Shown: positions 23,413 through 32,859, counted from the stretch's first letter. The stretch is DNA of 64,000 bases from Candidatus Cryptobacteroides excrementipullorum (GCA_017695065.1 JADILZ010000028.1:1-64000); one strand, 5' to 3'. Translations and numbers: made by a program. The notes: generated by a model not told the origin, from the letters alone.

Positions 23413-25716
23413 ATGAATCTCAAAAGAATTTTTTGCCCGCTGCTGCTGGGGACAGCGATGCTGGTTTCGGCCTCGGCAGCTGAAAAGCAGCCTGTCGATT
23501 ATGTGGATATGTTCATCGGGACATCAAACTCCAGGTGGATGCTGGGGCCTTATGCACAAGCACCGTTCGGGATGGTGCAGCTCGGTCCTGACAACCAGGG
23601 AAATGTCTGGATGGGAGGCTATGAGTATTCCATAAACAACGTGTCCGGGTTCAGCCACCTCCACGCCTGGACGATGGGAGGGCTCATGATGATGCCGACC
23701 ACGGCGGACCTGGCGCTCGGGAACCCGTCCACTGACTCCCCGTACCTCGGTGCCAACGCAGGATACCATTCGCGCATCATGAAGGAAAGCGAGACAGCCT
23801 CGCCAGGATACTATTCCGTATTCCTCTATGACCATAAAGTCAGGGCGGAGATGACCGCCACAGTGCATTGCGGAGTCCACCGCTACACATTCCCGGAGAT
23901 GAAGGAATCGAGGATACTCATGGATCTCCTCTTCCCTACCGAATGGGACTACGGATTCAGCGTCAAGGATGCCTGCATCACAAAAGTGAGCGACACGGAG
24001 ATAGAAGGCTATGCCGACTGCCAGTCCGGGCCTTGGAGCTGGTGGAACAGCTACCGGCTCAACTTCGTCATCCGGTTCAGCCGTCCGTTCAGGCAGCTCA
24101 ACGGATGGCAGGGCGGGGAGATCCGCGAGGATATCGACCGGATACACGGCTCCGGAGACATGGGGGCGTACGCCATATACACCACCGGTGAAGGAGACCA
24201 GGTGACAGTCTGCACAGGACTTTCTCTCGTGAGCATTGGCCAGGCAAGGCTCAACATGGAGACAGAACTTGCACCTCTCGGATACGATTTCGACAAGGTC
24301 GCCGCATACACCAGGGAAGAGTGGAACGGCCTTCTGGGCAGGATCAAGGTCGAAGGAGGGAGCGAGACGGACAAGGTGAAATTCTACACCAACCTCTACC
24401 GCTCGTTCGCCGGTAAGCAGACCTGGAGTGACGTGAACGGGAAATACATGGACGCGATGGAAAACGTCCAGACAGTGGAAAAAGGCAAGATGTACGGCGG
24501 TGACGCATTCTGGAACACCTACTGGAACCTCAACGGGCTATGGTCCATAATGGCGCCCGAAATCATGGATGACTGGGTGAGCACCCAGCTCGAGATGTTC
24601 CGCCATACTGGCTGGACCTGCAAGGGCCCTGCAGGACTCGAATACTCCGGAATCATGGAAGGGTCACACGAGACCGCACTCATGGTGGCGGCTTACCAGA
24701 AGGGTATCAGGAAAGACGGCGAGGCCATATACGAGGCTATCCACAAGAACGTTACGGAGCCAGGCATCGACCATCCGGGCGGCGGATATGCGGGCAACCC
24801 TCAGCTCGACAAATACATCGAATACGGATACATGCCGCGCGAATACGGCGTGGTATCCAAGACCCTGGACTATGCTTACGACGACTGGTGCGTAGCCCAG
24901 ATGGCATACGCCGTGGGTGACAAGAAGGAAGGCAAGAGACTTGAGGCCAGGTCGATGAATTACCGCAATGCATTCCACCCGGAACTCAAGTATGTCGTCA
25001 GGAAGGACGCCGCCGGAGTATGGGACCCTGAGTTCGACGTATTCTCCAACGCAGGATTCATCGAGGGCAACAGCTGGCAGTACTCCTGGTATGTGCCGCA
25101 CGACATCCGCGGACTGGTGGAACTGATCGGGAAGGACGAGTTCAACAGAAGACTTGAAGAAGGATTCGAGAAATCCGAAAAATACAGATTCGCTGCCCAT
25201 GTATTCGACAGGACAATGGGACAGTCCGCTGAGTTCTACATAAACCACGGCAACGAGGTCAACATGTGCACACCGTACCTGTTCAATTATTCCGGGAAAC
25301 CGTGGCTCGCCCAGAAATGGAGCAGGGCCATCCTTGACCGGTACTACGGAGACACCCCGTACCACGGATGGGAAGGGGACGAGGACGAAGGACAGATGGG
25401 AGCATGGTACGTAATGAGCGCAATGGGATTCTTCGAGATGGACGGAGGATGCAGCAGCGAGCCGATGCTCGAGATAGGAAGCCCGATATTCGGCAGGATC
25501 ACCGTTGAGCTGAACCGGGACTACTACTCCGGAAACACATTTACTGTAGAGACAAGGAACAATTCCCCTGAGAATATCTACATCCAGAAGGCCTTCCTCA
25601 ACGGGAAGCAGCTGAAAGAGCCGAGAATCCCGTTCAGTGCCATCAAGGAAGGAGGAAAGCTCGTCCTTGAAATGGGACCTGAACCTTCATACAGCTGTTT
25701 CCCGGACTGCAAATGA
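23413..25716 (+). CDS. GH92-family alpha-mannosidase
   Basis: Start placed at ATG 23413 (MNLKRIFCPLLLGTAMLVSA, signal peptide), giving 767 residues; a longer frame would begin upstream of the transcription start. It has the GH92 N-terminal beta-sandwich (VDMFIGTSNS, GPYAQAPFGMVQLGPDN) and the (alpha/alpha)6 catalytic domain. The conserved EGDEDEGQMGAWYV segment lies near residues 654-667, with Ca-dependent catalysis known for the family. GH92 enzymes are exo-acting alpha-mannosidases, mostly on alpha-1,2/1,3 links of N-glycans or yeast mannan. It ends at a strong terminator. Divergent placement from GH2 and susCD marks it as part of the PUL. Confidence 0.95.
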   Translation: MNLKRIFCPLLLGTAMLVSASAAEKQPVDYVDMFIGTSNSRWMLGPYAQAPFGMVQLGPDNQGNVWMGGYEYSINNVSGFSHLHAWTMGGLMMMPTTADLALGNPSTDSPYLGANAGYHSRIMKESETASPGYYSVFLYDHKVRAEMTATVHCGVHRYTFPEMKESRILMDLLFPTEWDYGFSVKDACITKVSDTEIEGYADCQSGPWSWWNSYRLNFVIRFSRPFRQLNGWQGGEIREDIDRIHGSGDMGAYAIYTTGEGDQVTVCTGLSLVSIGQARLNMETELAPLGYDFDKVAAYTREEWNGLLGRIKVEGGSETDKVKFYTNLYRSFAGKQTWSDVNGKYMDAMENVQTVEKGKMYGGDAFWNTYWNLNGLWSIMAPEIMDDWVSTQLEMFRHTGWTCKGPAGLEYSGIMEGSHETALMVAAYQKGIRKDGEAIYEAIHKNVTEPGIDHPGGGYAGNPQLDKYIEYGYMPREYGVVSKTLDYAYDDWCVAQMAYAVGDKKEGKRLEARSMNYRNAFHPELKYVVRKDAAGVWDPEFDVFSNAGFIEGNSWQYSWYVPHDIRGLVELIGKDEFNRRLEEGFEKSEKYRFAAHVFDRTMGQSAEFYINHGNEVNMCTPYLFNYSGKPWLAQKWSRAILDRYYGDTPYHGWEGDEDEGQMGAWYVMSAMGFFEMDGGCSSEPMLEIGSPIFGRITVELNRDYYSGNTFTVETRNNSPENIYIQKAFLNGKQLKEPRIPFSAIKEGGKLVLEMGPEPSYSCFPDCK

Positions 25717-25751
25717 AAACAGGCGGTCCCGTACGGACTTTAATACAGGGA

Positions 25752-25777
25752 AAGGGCTCCTCTCAGAGCCCTTTTTT
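25752..25777 (+). terminator. Rho-independent terminator of GH92 gene
   Basis: AAGGGCTC / GAGCCCTT stem with a 6-base loop and a T-run. The 3' end of mazG (stop at 25763) lies inside the hairpin on the opposite strand. Confidence 0.8.
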
Positions 25778-26581
25778 CTTTGCCTCATCCCAGATGGCGT
25801 CCATCTCTTCCAGTGTCATATCGTGCAGGTCACGGCCCTGGCGGATAGTATGCTCTTCGAGATAAGTGAATCTCCTTTTGAATTTGGCGCATGTGCGCTC
25901 GAGCGCAGTGTCCGGATTCAGGCCGTAGAGACGGGCCGCGTTGACTACTGCGAAAAGGTAGTCACCGAGTTCACCCTCCGCCCTGTCGAAGGCAGCCTTG
26001 CGGTCTTCTACGGATGAAGCCGACTCCATTGCATCAAGCTCGTCCTGGTACTCGCGGAGCTCCTCCTTGACCTTGTCCCATACATCCTCCTTCTTCTCCC
26101 AGTCGAAGCCCACACCACGGGCCTTGTCCTGCATCCTGTATGCCTTCAGGAGCGGAGGCAATGCATCAGGGACACCGGAAAGGATACGCTTGTTGCCGTC
26201 CTTCTCCTTGGCCTTCAGCATCTCCCAGTTCTGCATGACCTGGGCGGAATTTTCCACCTGCACCGTGGAGAATACATGAGGGTGGCGGTATATCAGCTTG
26301 TCACACAGCAGATTGATTACATCGGCGATATCGAACTTGCCCTGCTCCTCGCCGATCTTGGCATAGAAGATTACATGCAGGAGCACATCGCCGAGCTCCT
26401 TGGAAATGTTCTTCGAGTCCTTCTTCATTATGGCATCGCTGAGTTCATATACCTCCTCTATAGTCTGGGGGCGCAGCGACTCGGTGGTCTGTTCCCTGTC
26501 CCAAGGACATTTCACACGCAGTTCGTCCAGGATGTCCAGTATCCGGCCGAAAGCCTCTAGTTTTTCTTCTCTTGTATTCAT
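25763..26581 (-). CDS. mazG: MazG nucleoside triphosphate pyrophosphohydrolase
   Basis: This 272-residue cytosolic enzyme hydrolyses NTPs to NMP and pyrophosphate and helps control damaged nucleotides and ppGpp-linked stress. The N-terminal motif CPWDREQTTESLRPQTIEEV is diagnostic. Two all-alpha MazG domains each carry the metal-binding EExxE/ExxD pattern (IEEVYELSDA with KELGDVLLH, and EELREYQDE with GELGDYLFA). Length matches the two-domain form. It converges on the GH92 gene and lies 32 bases beyond the stop of the SulP gene, so the two are probably co-transcribed. Confidence 0.95.
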   Translation of the reverse strand: MNTREEKLEAFGRILDILDELRVKCPWDREQTTESLRPQTIEEVYELSDAIMKKDSKNISKELGDVLLHVIFYAKIGEEQGKFDIADVINLLCDKLIYRHPHVFSTVQVENSAQVMQNWEMLKAKEKDGNKRILSGVPDALPPLLKAYRMQDKARGVGFDWEKKEDVWDKVKEELREYQDELDAMESASSVEDRKAAFDRAEGELGDYLFAVVNAARLYGLNPDTALERTCAKFKRRFTYLEEHTIRQGRDLHDMTLEEMDAIWDEAKKKGL

Positions 26582-26613
26582 GAGTATCGGATTTTATCTG
26601 TTGGATTATTTAG

Positions 26614-28353
26614 TTATTTTACCTTTCCGTTGTCCATGGCCTTCATGTTTTCAATGTATTCACCGGCCTTGGCAAGCGCAGGTATTATATAAGGGAAAAT
26701 GTACTCTTCGCCTATCTCCTTGTCCAGGCCGAACTTGCGGAGGGTTGAGAGCACCTGCGGGTTCACCCCGGAGAGGATGACCCGGATACCGCGCTTTTCA
26801 GCACGGCTGCAGAAGTTGCGGAGATTCCTTATTCCAGTCGAATCCATGAACGACACCTTCCTCATCCTGATGATACGCACCGACACATCGCTGCGATGCC
26901 CCTCTTCAAGCTCCTCAAGGCGGCTGGCAAGACCGAAGAAGAACGGCCCGTCGATCTCATAGACCTCCACACCCTGAGGGACATCGAGGTACTCCATATC
27001 GTACTGGTTCGGAGTCTCGTCGCTTTCAGACGCCGACACATGGTCGCTGTCCAGAACCTTTATGGAGGATGTCTCCATGACGCGTTTCACGAAGAGGACG
27101 ACAGCCAGAAGCACACCCACCTCGATGGCGACCGTAAGGTCCACAAGCACAGTCAGGAAAAATGTTATCAGCAGCACGGCTACATCTGCCCGGTCGGCCT
27201 TCAGCAGATACCGGAACGTGCGCCATTCGCTCATGTTGTAGGCGACCATGACCAGGATGGCTGCCAGGCACGACAGCGGGATATGCACGGCGTAAGGCAT
27301 CAGGAACAGATATATCAGGAGCAGCACGGCAGCATGCACAATCCCGGTGACAGGGGATTTTCCCCCGTTGTTGATACTGGCCATGGTCCTTGCAAGCGCA
27401 CCTGTAGCAGGAATCCCGCCGAACATCGGGGTCACGATGTTGGCAATCCCCTGGCCGATAAGCTCGGTGTTGGAATCATGCCTCTTTCCCGTCACACCGT
27501 CCGCGACCATGGCCGCAAGCAGGGACTCCACGGCGCACAGCACCGCGATGGTGAAGGCCGGGGAGACCAGGCCCATGACCGTGTCGTAGTCGAAATGCGG
27601 GGCAACAGGCCTGGGCATAGGAAGCCCCTGGGCCAGCTCAGGAAACTTAGAGCCTATGGTGGCGAAATCCACACCGGCGAAACGTCCCAGAAGCAGCGAC
27701 GCAGCCGTCCCGAGCACAAGGGCGACAAGGGAGCCGGGGACCTTCTTGTTGAACCTGCCCCAGAATATGATCACCAGCAGGCAGCATACACTCATCAGTG
27801 TCTCGGCAAGGTCAATCGAGCCAATATTCTCCGCATAGCACACCACCTGCGGTATGAAGCCTGACGGGGCAGCCACGTCAAGCCCGAGGAAATCCTTTAT
27901 CTGCGTGGAGAATATCGTCAAGGCGATGCCGCTCGTAAACCCCACCACTATAGGGTAAGGGATGAACCTGAAGATGGCCCCCATACGGCACAGCCCCATG
28001 ACAACGAGCATCACACCAGCCATGATGGTGGCGATTATCAGCCCCTGCATGCCGTACTGGGCGACGATGCCGGACACAATCACGATGAACGCTCCTGTCG
28101 GTCCTCCGATAAGGAAGCGCGAACCGCCGAACACCGACACGAGGAAACCGGCCACTACAGCCGTAATAAGGCCCTGCTGCGGGGTCACCCCGCTGGCTAT
28201 GCCGAACGCAATCGCGAGCGGAAGAGCGATTATCCCCACGATCACACCGGCGGCAAGGTCCGCCGTGAATGTCCGGGTGTCATATCCGCCTTTTTTGAAG
28301 AGACTGAAAAACTTGGGTCTGAATACTCCTGCTACACCTGATCTCATGGTCAT
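26614..28353 (-). CDS. SulP-family inorganic anion transporter with STAS domain
   Basis: About 579 residues. The N-terminal ~430 residues form the SLC26/SulP membrane domain (DLAAGVIVGIIALPLAIAFG, GGSRFLIGGPTGAFIVIVSG) and the C-terminal part is a cytoplasmic STAS domain (VYEIDGPFFFGLASRLEE, SFMDSTGIRNL). SulP proteins carry sulfate, bicarbonate, or C4-dicarboxylates; the substrate cannot be told here. I move the start to ATG 28353 because a promoter -7 box at 28385-28378 would begin transcription downstream of the longer ORF start at 28380; ATG 28347 is an alternative. Confidence 0.9.
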   Translation of the reverse strand: MTMRSGVAGVFRPKFFSLFKKGGYDTRTFTADLAAGVIVGIIALPLAIAFGIASGVTPQQGLITAVVAGFLVSVFGGSRFLIGGPTGAFIVIVSGIVAQYGMQGLIIATIMAGVMLVVMGLCRMGAIFRFIPYPIVVGFTSGIALTIFSTQIKDFLGLDVAAPSGFIPQVVCYAENIGSIDLAETLMSVCCLLVIIFWGRFNKKVPGSLVALVLGTAASLLLGRFAGVDFATIGSKFPELAQGLPMPRPVAPHFDYDTVMGLVSPAFTIAVLCAVESLLAAMVADGVTGKRHDSNTELIGQGIANIVTPMFGGIPATGALARTMASINNGGKSPVTGIVHAAVLLLIYLFLMPYAVHIPLSCLAAILVMVAYNMSEWRTFRYLLKADRADVAVLLITFFLTVLVDLTVAIEVGVLLAVVLFVKRVMETSSIKVLDSDHVSASESDETPNQYDMEYLDVPQGVEVYEIDGPFFFGLASRLEELEEGHRSDVSVRIIRMRKVSFMDSTGIRNLRNFCSRAEKRGIRVILSGVNPQVLSTLRKFGLDKEIGEEYIFPYIIPALAKAGEYIENMKAMDNGKVK

Positions 28354-28377
28354 TTCCAGTTTTTTGGTTAAGGGCTG

Positions 28378-28385
28378 CAAATTTA
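28378..28385 (-). promoter_or_regulatory. -7 box for the SulP gene
   Basis: TAAATTTG on the minus strand matches TAnnTTTG. No good -33 is seen. Its position argues for the shorter SulP start. Confidence 0.45.
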
Positions 28386-28429
28386 GAAATTTTACAATTC
28401 ATCCGGAGGTCCTTTAGAACAATTTATAC

Positions 28430-28437
28430 TATATTTG
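28430..28437 (+). promoter_or_regulatory. -7 box for the CoA-transferase gene
   Basis: TATATTTG on the plus strand, about 50 bases before ATG 28488. The expected -33 is weak (TTTA). Confidence 0.45.
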
Positions 28438-28487
28438 AAGCGAAGATCAAACATTTTTCAACTGAACCCACAAAAAACTTACAATTC

Positions 28488-29795
28488 ATGAGGAAAGAAA
28501 TCCGTTTCGTGACAGCAGACGAGGCTGTCCAGGCCGTGAAATCAGGTGACCACATCCACCTCAGCAGTGTGGCAAGTGCCCCGAAAGTGCTCATCGAAGC
28601 CCTCTGCCGGCGGGGAGAAGCCGGAGAACTGAAAAATGTCAGGATACACCACCTGCACACAGAAGGACAGGCCCCATATACTGACCCGAAATTCGACGGG
28701 ATATTCTTCCACCAGGGGTTCTTCATAGGCTCGAATGTAAGGAAAAGCGTCCAGAGCGGGTACTCCGACTACATCCCTGTGCTGCTGAGCGAGACCCAGA
28801 AGCTGTACAGGTGCGGGGCTCTGCCATGCGACGTGGCCATGATACAGGTATGTCCTCCGGACAAGCACGGGTTCGTATCGCTCGGGACCTCGGTTGACGC
28901 CACGCTCGCCGCCATCGAATGTGCAAAGACAGTCATCGCCGTAGTGAACAGGCATGTGCCGCGTGCATGGGGGCAGGCAATGATCCCGATGGACAGGATA
29001 GACATTTTCGTGGAGGACAACACTCCCCTGCTTCCAGCGGAATTCCACGCCCCGGATGCAGTGGAAGAGGCCATCGGGCGCAACTGCGCAGGCCTCATCG
29101 AAGACGGGGCCTGTCTCCAGATGGGCATTGGGGCCATCCCGAATGCAGTGCTGGCACAGCTCGGCGGCCACAGGAACCTGGGGATACACACCGAGATGTT
29201 TGCCGACGGCGTGCTAAGCCTTGTGGAGAAAGGGGTGGTGAACGGCTCGGAGAAAGGAATAGACAAGGGAAAGCTGGTCTCCACCTTCGTGATGGGCTCC
29301 CAGGCATGCTATGACTTCCTGGATGACAACCCTATGGTCTCGATGATGGATGTGGGATACACCAACGACCCATTCAACATAGCCATGAACCCCAAGACCA
29401 CGGCCATAAATTCAGCCCTGCAGGTTGACCTGACAGGACAGGTATGCGCCGACTCGCTCGGGACCAGATTCTATTCAGGGGCAGGAGGTCAGATGGATTT
29501 CATATACGGGGCATCGCTCTCCCGCGGAGGAAAGGCAATCATAGCCATGCCGTCAAGCACCCGCAAGGGAGAAAGCAAGATATCGCCTACGCTCCTCAGC
29601 GGCGCAGGTGTTGTGACATCCCGCGCACACATACACTACCTCGTCACCGAATACGGAGTCGTGGACCTGTACGGGAAGTCGCTCCAGGAAAGGGCCAAGC
29701 TCATTATAAGCATCGCGCATCCGGACCACAGGGAAGCCCTTGACAGGGCCGCATTCGAACGTTTCGGGCCGCACTACCACCACTTCGGTATCTGA
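28488..29795 (+). CDS. Acetyl-CoA hydrolase/transferase family CoA-transferase
   Basis: This 435-residue cytosolic enzyme belongs to the Cat1/4-hydroxybutyrate CoA-transferase group. The glutamate that forms the CoA-thioester intermediate is likely Glu236 in GIHTEMF. The conserved GIGAIPNAV (213-221) and YSGAGGQMDFIYGA segments form the CoA site. It moves CoA between short-chain acyl-CoA (acetyl, butyryl, 4-hydroxybutyryl or succinyl) and a free acid, so it fits fermentation acid formation. Sequence alone does not separate these substrates. It stands alone, divergent from the SulP gene, and is followed by hairpins. Confidence 0.9.
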   Translation: MRKEIRFVTADEAVQAVKSGDHIHLSSVASAPKVLIEALCRRGEAGELKNVRIHHLHTEGQAPYTDPKFDGIFFHQGFFIGSNVRKSVQSGYSDYIPVLLSETQKLYRCGALPCDVAMIQVCPPDKHGFVSLGTSVDATLAAIECAKTVIAVVNRHVPRAWGQAMIPMDRIDIFVEDNTPLLPAEFHAPDAVEEAIGRNCAGLIEDGACLQMGIGAIPNAVLAQLGGHRNLGIHTEMFADGVLSLVEKGVVNGSEKGIDKGKLVSTFVMGSQACYDFLDDNPMVSMMDVGYTNDPFNIAMNPKTTAINSALQVDLTGQVCADSLGTRFYSGAGGQMDFIYGASLSRGGKAIIAMPSSTRKGESKISPTLLSGAGVVTSRAHIHYLVTEYGVVDLYGKSLQERAKLIISIAHPDHREALDRAAFERFGPHYHHFGI

Positions 29796-29800
29796 GACAA

Positions 29801-29884
29801 GGGCCGAAAGGCCCTCTGCCGTGAATTCATTGGACTGCAACGATACGGAGACAGCCCCCGGATGTCGTTGCGGTCCATCGTTTT
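29801..29884 (+). terminator. Two hairpins after the CoA-transferase gene
   Basis: A tight GNRA hairpin GGGCC-GAAA-GGCCC (29801-29814) is followed by a 12-bp stem GGACTGCAACGA / TCGTTGCGGTCC (29832-29843, 29864-29875, one wobble pair) and ATCGTTTT. The second is the likely terminator. Confidence 0.6.
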
Positions 29885-29885
29885 A

Positions 29886-32120
29886 TTATTCAAGGCCGCG
29901 GGCTCTCAAAAGGGCATCAGGGTCAGGATCGGCCCCGCGGAATCTCCTGTAAAGGACCATAGGTTCCTCACTGCCTCCTTTTTCAAGGATGTTCTTCCTG
30001 AAAGACAGCGCCGTAGCCGCGTTGAAGACCCCTTTTCTCCTGAACAGCTCGAACGCATCCTTGTCCAGCACCTCCGCCCAGAGATAGCCATAATACCCTG
30101 CACTGTATCCCCCGCTGAAGATATGATTGAAATAAGTGGTACGGTATCTCGGGATTATCTGCGCAGGAAGTCCTGCCTGGGCCATCACATAGGCCTCGAA
30201 CTTCTCCGGGTCGATGACCTTCATGCCTTCAGCCGAGCCTGACGGGGCATCCATGTCAGAGGCGTAAGGGCAGTCGGGAGATACATATATGGACTGGAGC
30301 TCATGCCACCTCATGTCGAGAATGGCAGCAGCCACAAGCTCGGTGGTCATGAATCCCTGGTTGAAATTCCTCGATACGGAAATCTTGGTAACGAGACTGT
30401 CGGGAATAGTCTCGCCGCTCTGGTAATGATGGGCATAGGTGTCCAGCACCTCAGGTATGAAAGCCCAGTTCTCGTTGATCTGTGAAGGCAGCTCGACAAA
30501 ATCCTGTGCCACATTGGTTCCGCTCACATCCTTATAGTTGCACTGGCTCAGAAGGCCGTGCAGTGCATGACCGAATTCGTGGAACATCGTCCCCACCTCG
30601 TCAATTGAAAGGAGGGAAGGCATGCCTTCAGACGGCTTGGGAAAATTGGCCACATTCACGATTATCGGCCTGACATCCTCACCCTTCCTAGTCCTGTACT
30701 GGTTTCTGACATTGTTCATCCACGCCCCGCCTCTCTTGGTGCTGCGGGTGTAATAGTCAGTAAGGAGAATCCCTATCAGGGAGCCGTCGCTGTCCGTAAC
30801 CTTGAAACCCTCCACATCAGGATGATAGAACTCCACGCTGTCAAGAGCCTCGAAATTGAGCCCGTACAGACGATGCGCGGTACTGAACACACCTTTCCTG
30901 ACATTCTCCATCCTGAAATAAGGCTTGATAATATCCTCGTTTAGATCATATTTCTCCTGACGCACCTTCTCAGCATAATAGGCCCAGTCCCAAGGCATTA
31001 TTACAGATGTGCTGTCATCCGGAAGCAGACCTGCCTCCACATCCCTGTCCATGAGGAGCTGCATATCCTCCACTTCCTTCCTCGCCTGGCTGACTGCCGC
31101 AGGAAAGATCCTTTCCAGAAACGAGTCAACGGTCTGCGGATCATGCGCCATCTTGTCCGAAAGTATCTGCTCGGCAGGAGAAGCATATCCCAGAAGCCGG
31201 GCCTTCTCTATCCTCAGCCGCATGATGTCAAGGACGACAGGACGGTTGTCATTACTGCCGGAACCGTTGCACCTTGTAGAGTAGGCGGTGAACATCTCCT
31301 TCCTCAGATCACGGCGGGCACTGCCGGTCATGAACGGCACATAGCTCGGATTGTGCAGAGTAAAGAGCCATGGGCCTCCTTCAGCTATGGCGGACTCGTC
31401 AATGCCCTTGATCCTTGCAGCCTCCCGCCTTGATATCCCTGCCTGTGAAGCGGCAGCGGACGCTGAAGCAAGGACAGCGGAAGGAAGCCCCGCTATCTCG
31501 GAACTGTCCGTAAGTACAAGACGGAAAGAATTGGTCTGGGAGAGGACATTGTTGCCGAAGCGCTGCTCGAGCACGGCCAGCTCCTTGTTGATTTCCCTGA
31601 GACGGGACTGCGACTCCGGATCCAGCGCCACCCCGTTGTCTATGAAAGCGCGGTGGATCTTCTCCAGGGTCATCTCCTGCTCACGTGTAAGGTCCAGGCT
31701 GTCCCTGTTCCTGTAGAGCTCGTCCACACGGCCGAAGAAATACGGGTTCATGAAGACATTGTCATTGTGCTCGGTGAGCATCGGGATGACCTTCTCCACA
31801 ATCTTCTGCATCGACGGTGTAGCATCCGATTCGGAAAGGTTGAAAAGCACCCCGGTGACCCTGTCGAGGATCTCTCCGGAGAGCTCGTATGCCGCGATTG
31901 TATTCTCAAAGTCTGGCACACCGCCGCTGGCGATGATGGCATCTATCTGCCCTTCCTGCTGACGTATGCCGAACTTCACGGCCTGGACATAGTCAGACTC
32001 CTTTATTGACTTGAAATCAGGAATCCCGTACGGCGTATTCCACTCGCCGAGGAACGGGTTAAGCTGTTTACACGAAGCCACAAGCATAACCAATGCTACG
32101 ATACAAAATATTTTTCTCAT
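29886..32120 (-). CDS. M3-family zinc metallopeptidase (Dcp-like) lipoprotein
   Basis: This 744-residue protein has a lipoprotein signal (MRKIFCIVALVMLVASC, Cys17) and the M3 zinc motif FHEFGHALHG near residue 515, followed by the downstream glutamate region (DFVELPSQINENW). The family cuts oligopeptides; Dcp-type enzymes remove C-terminal dipeptides. A lipidated M3 peptidase works in the periplasm or at the outer membrane, unlike cytosolic Dcp/OpdA of Enterobacteria, and is common in Bacteroidota. It has its own -7 box upstream at 32172-32179. It converges with the CoA-transferase gene. Confidence 0.93.
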   Translation of the reverse strand: MRKIFCIVALVMLVASCKQLNPFLGEWNTPYGIPDFKSIKESDYVQAVKFGIRQQEGQIDAIIASGGVPDFENTIAAYELSGEILDRVTGVLFNLSESDATPSMQKIVEKVIPMLTEHNDNVFMNPYFFGRVDELYRNRDSLDLTREQEMTLEKIHRAFIDNGVALDPESQSRLREINKELAVLEQRFGNNVLSQTNSFRLVLTDSSEIAGLPSAVLASASAAASQAGISRREAARIKGIDESAIAEGGPWLFTLHNPSYVPFMTGSARRDLRKEMFTAYSTRCNGSGSNDNRPVVLDIMRLRIEKARLLGYASPAEQILSDKMAHDPQTVDSFLERIFPAAVSQARKEVEDMQLLMDRDVEAGLLPDDSTSVIMPWDWAYYAEKVRQEKYDLNEDIIKPYFRMENVRKGVFSTAHRLYGLNFEALDSVEFYHPDVEGFKVTDSDGSLIGILLTDYYTRSTKRGGAWMNNVRNQYRTRKGEDVRPIIVNVANFPKPSEGMPSLLSIDEVGTMFHEFGHALHGLLSQCNYKDVSGTNVAQDFVELPSQINENWAFIPEVLDTYAHHYQSGETIPDSLVTKISVSRNFNQGFMTTELVAAAILDMRWHELQSIYVSPDCPYASDMDAPSGSAEGMKVIDPEKFEAYVMAQAGLPAQIIPRYRTTYFNHIFSGGYSAGYYGYLWAEVLDKDAFELFRRKGVFNAATALSFRKNILEKGGSEEPMVLYRRFRGADPDPDALLRARGLE

Positions 32121-32171
32121 GTCAGGTATGGTTTAAAGTACACTTCGGTCGCATCACGCGATTCCATTGTG

Positions 32172-32179
32172 CAAAGATA
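32172..32179 (-). promoter_or_regulatory. -7 box for the M3 peptidase gene
   Basis: TATCTTTG on the minus strand, 51 bases before the ATG. The upstream region is T-rich and lacks a clean TTTG. Confidence 0.45.
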
Positions 32180-32275
32180 TACCATAAAAAACAGAAAAAA
32201 GATTAAAAAAAAAGAAAAATCTCGGGAAGACAAATGATGACCGGCACAAATCACTGCATGAGGCATGGCGGGAGA

Positions 32276-32818
32276 TCACACCCCTTCCCTGTCCAGTGCG
32301 GAAAGGAGCTCCTCAAGCGAGTCATACAGAGGCACTCCGTAATACGCACAGGTAATACGCACATTGTCATATCTGTAAAAAGAAGGCTCACAGGCAACAT
32401 ACAGCTTCCCGGAACGGGCATGGAGTCCCATCTCGAGGAGGGCTATCGGGGACTTGCTGCTTCCCAGTATGTTCATGATGATGATATCGGCCTGCTCCAG
32501 ATGGTCCAGCTCCCAGTTCACCTGGTAGTCCATCTCCCCGTCAACCCCGCCGTTCCAGTGGTCCTGCCTCGGGTTGAAAAGCACATACCTGCCCTCCTTC
32601 GAGGAAAAGTGCTCCTTCAGACGGGCCTGCCAGTCCACACTGCTGCCCATGTCTATGGTCCCTGCAAGGAAAATCTTCGTGAAACCGTCAATACCGGATG
32701 CAGGCAACTCCCCGTGCGGTTTGAGCTCGTATGTGACAGACTCACCCCGATGGCCGGAACACGACATCACCAGGGAAACGGCAATGACAGATAAAATGCG
32801 ATAAAGACAATTTTTCAT
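32276..32818 (-). CDS. Nucleoside 2-deoxyribosyltransferase-like lipoprotein
   Basis: Start placed at ATG 32818 (MKNCLYRILSVIAVSLVMSC, lipobox cysteine 20), giving 180 residues. The mature part resembles the Nuc_deoxyri_tr2 group: KIFLAGTIDMG at the start, NPRQDHWNG, then DIIIMNILGSSKSPIALLEMG with the probable catalytic glutamate, and KLYVACEPSFYRYDNV. Relatives act on nucleosides or nucleotides in the cytosol. Here a convincing lipoprotein signal would place it in the periplasm or on the surface, which is unusual. A -7 box at 32858-32851 supports the shorter start, since the longer ORF begins upstream of it. The lipid anchor is the main uncertainty. Confidence 0.78.
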   Translation of the reverse strand: MKNCLYRILSVIAVSLVMSCSGHRGESVTYELKPHGELPASGIDGFTKIFLAGTIDMGSSVDWQARLKEHFSSKEGRYVLFNPRQDHWNGGVDGEMDYQVNWELDHLEQADIIIMNILGSSKSPIALLEMGLHARSGKLYVACEPSFYRYDNVRITCAYYGVPLYDSLEELLSALDREGV

Positions 32819-32850
32819 GATTAAAGGATAGTTTCTTCTCAAAAGCACCG

Positions 32851-32858
32851 CAAATATA
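32851..32858 (-). promoter_or_regulatory. -7 box for the deoxyribosyltransferase-like gene
   Basis: TATATTTG on the minus strand, 32 bases before ATG 32818, directly after the terminator of the preceding gene. Confidence 0.5.
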
Positions 32859-32859
32859 C

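Noticed and set aside
23199..23423. Minus-strand 74-codon frame between GH2 and GH92 genes
   Set aside because: It overlaps the GH92 promoter and start codon, is Arg/Lys/Cys-rich without a domain, and the region is better explained as regulatory.
26896..27864. Plus-strand 322-codon frame inside the SulP gene
   Set aside because: His/Gln/Arg-rich low-complexity translation typical of an antisense frame of a membrane protein gene.
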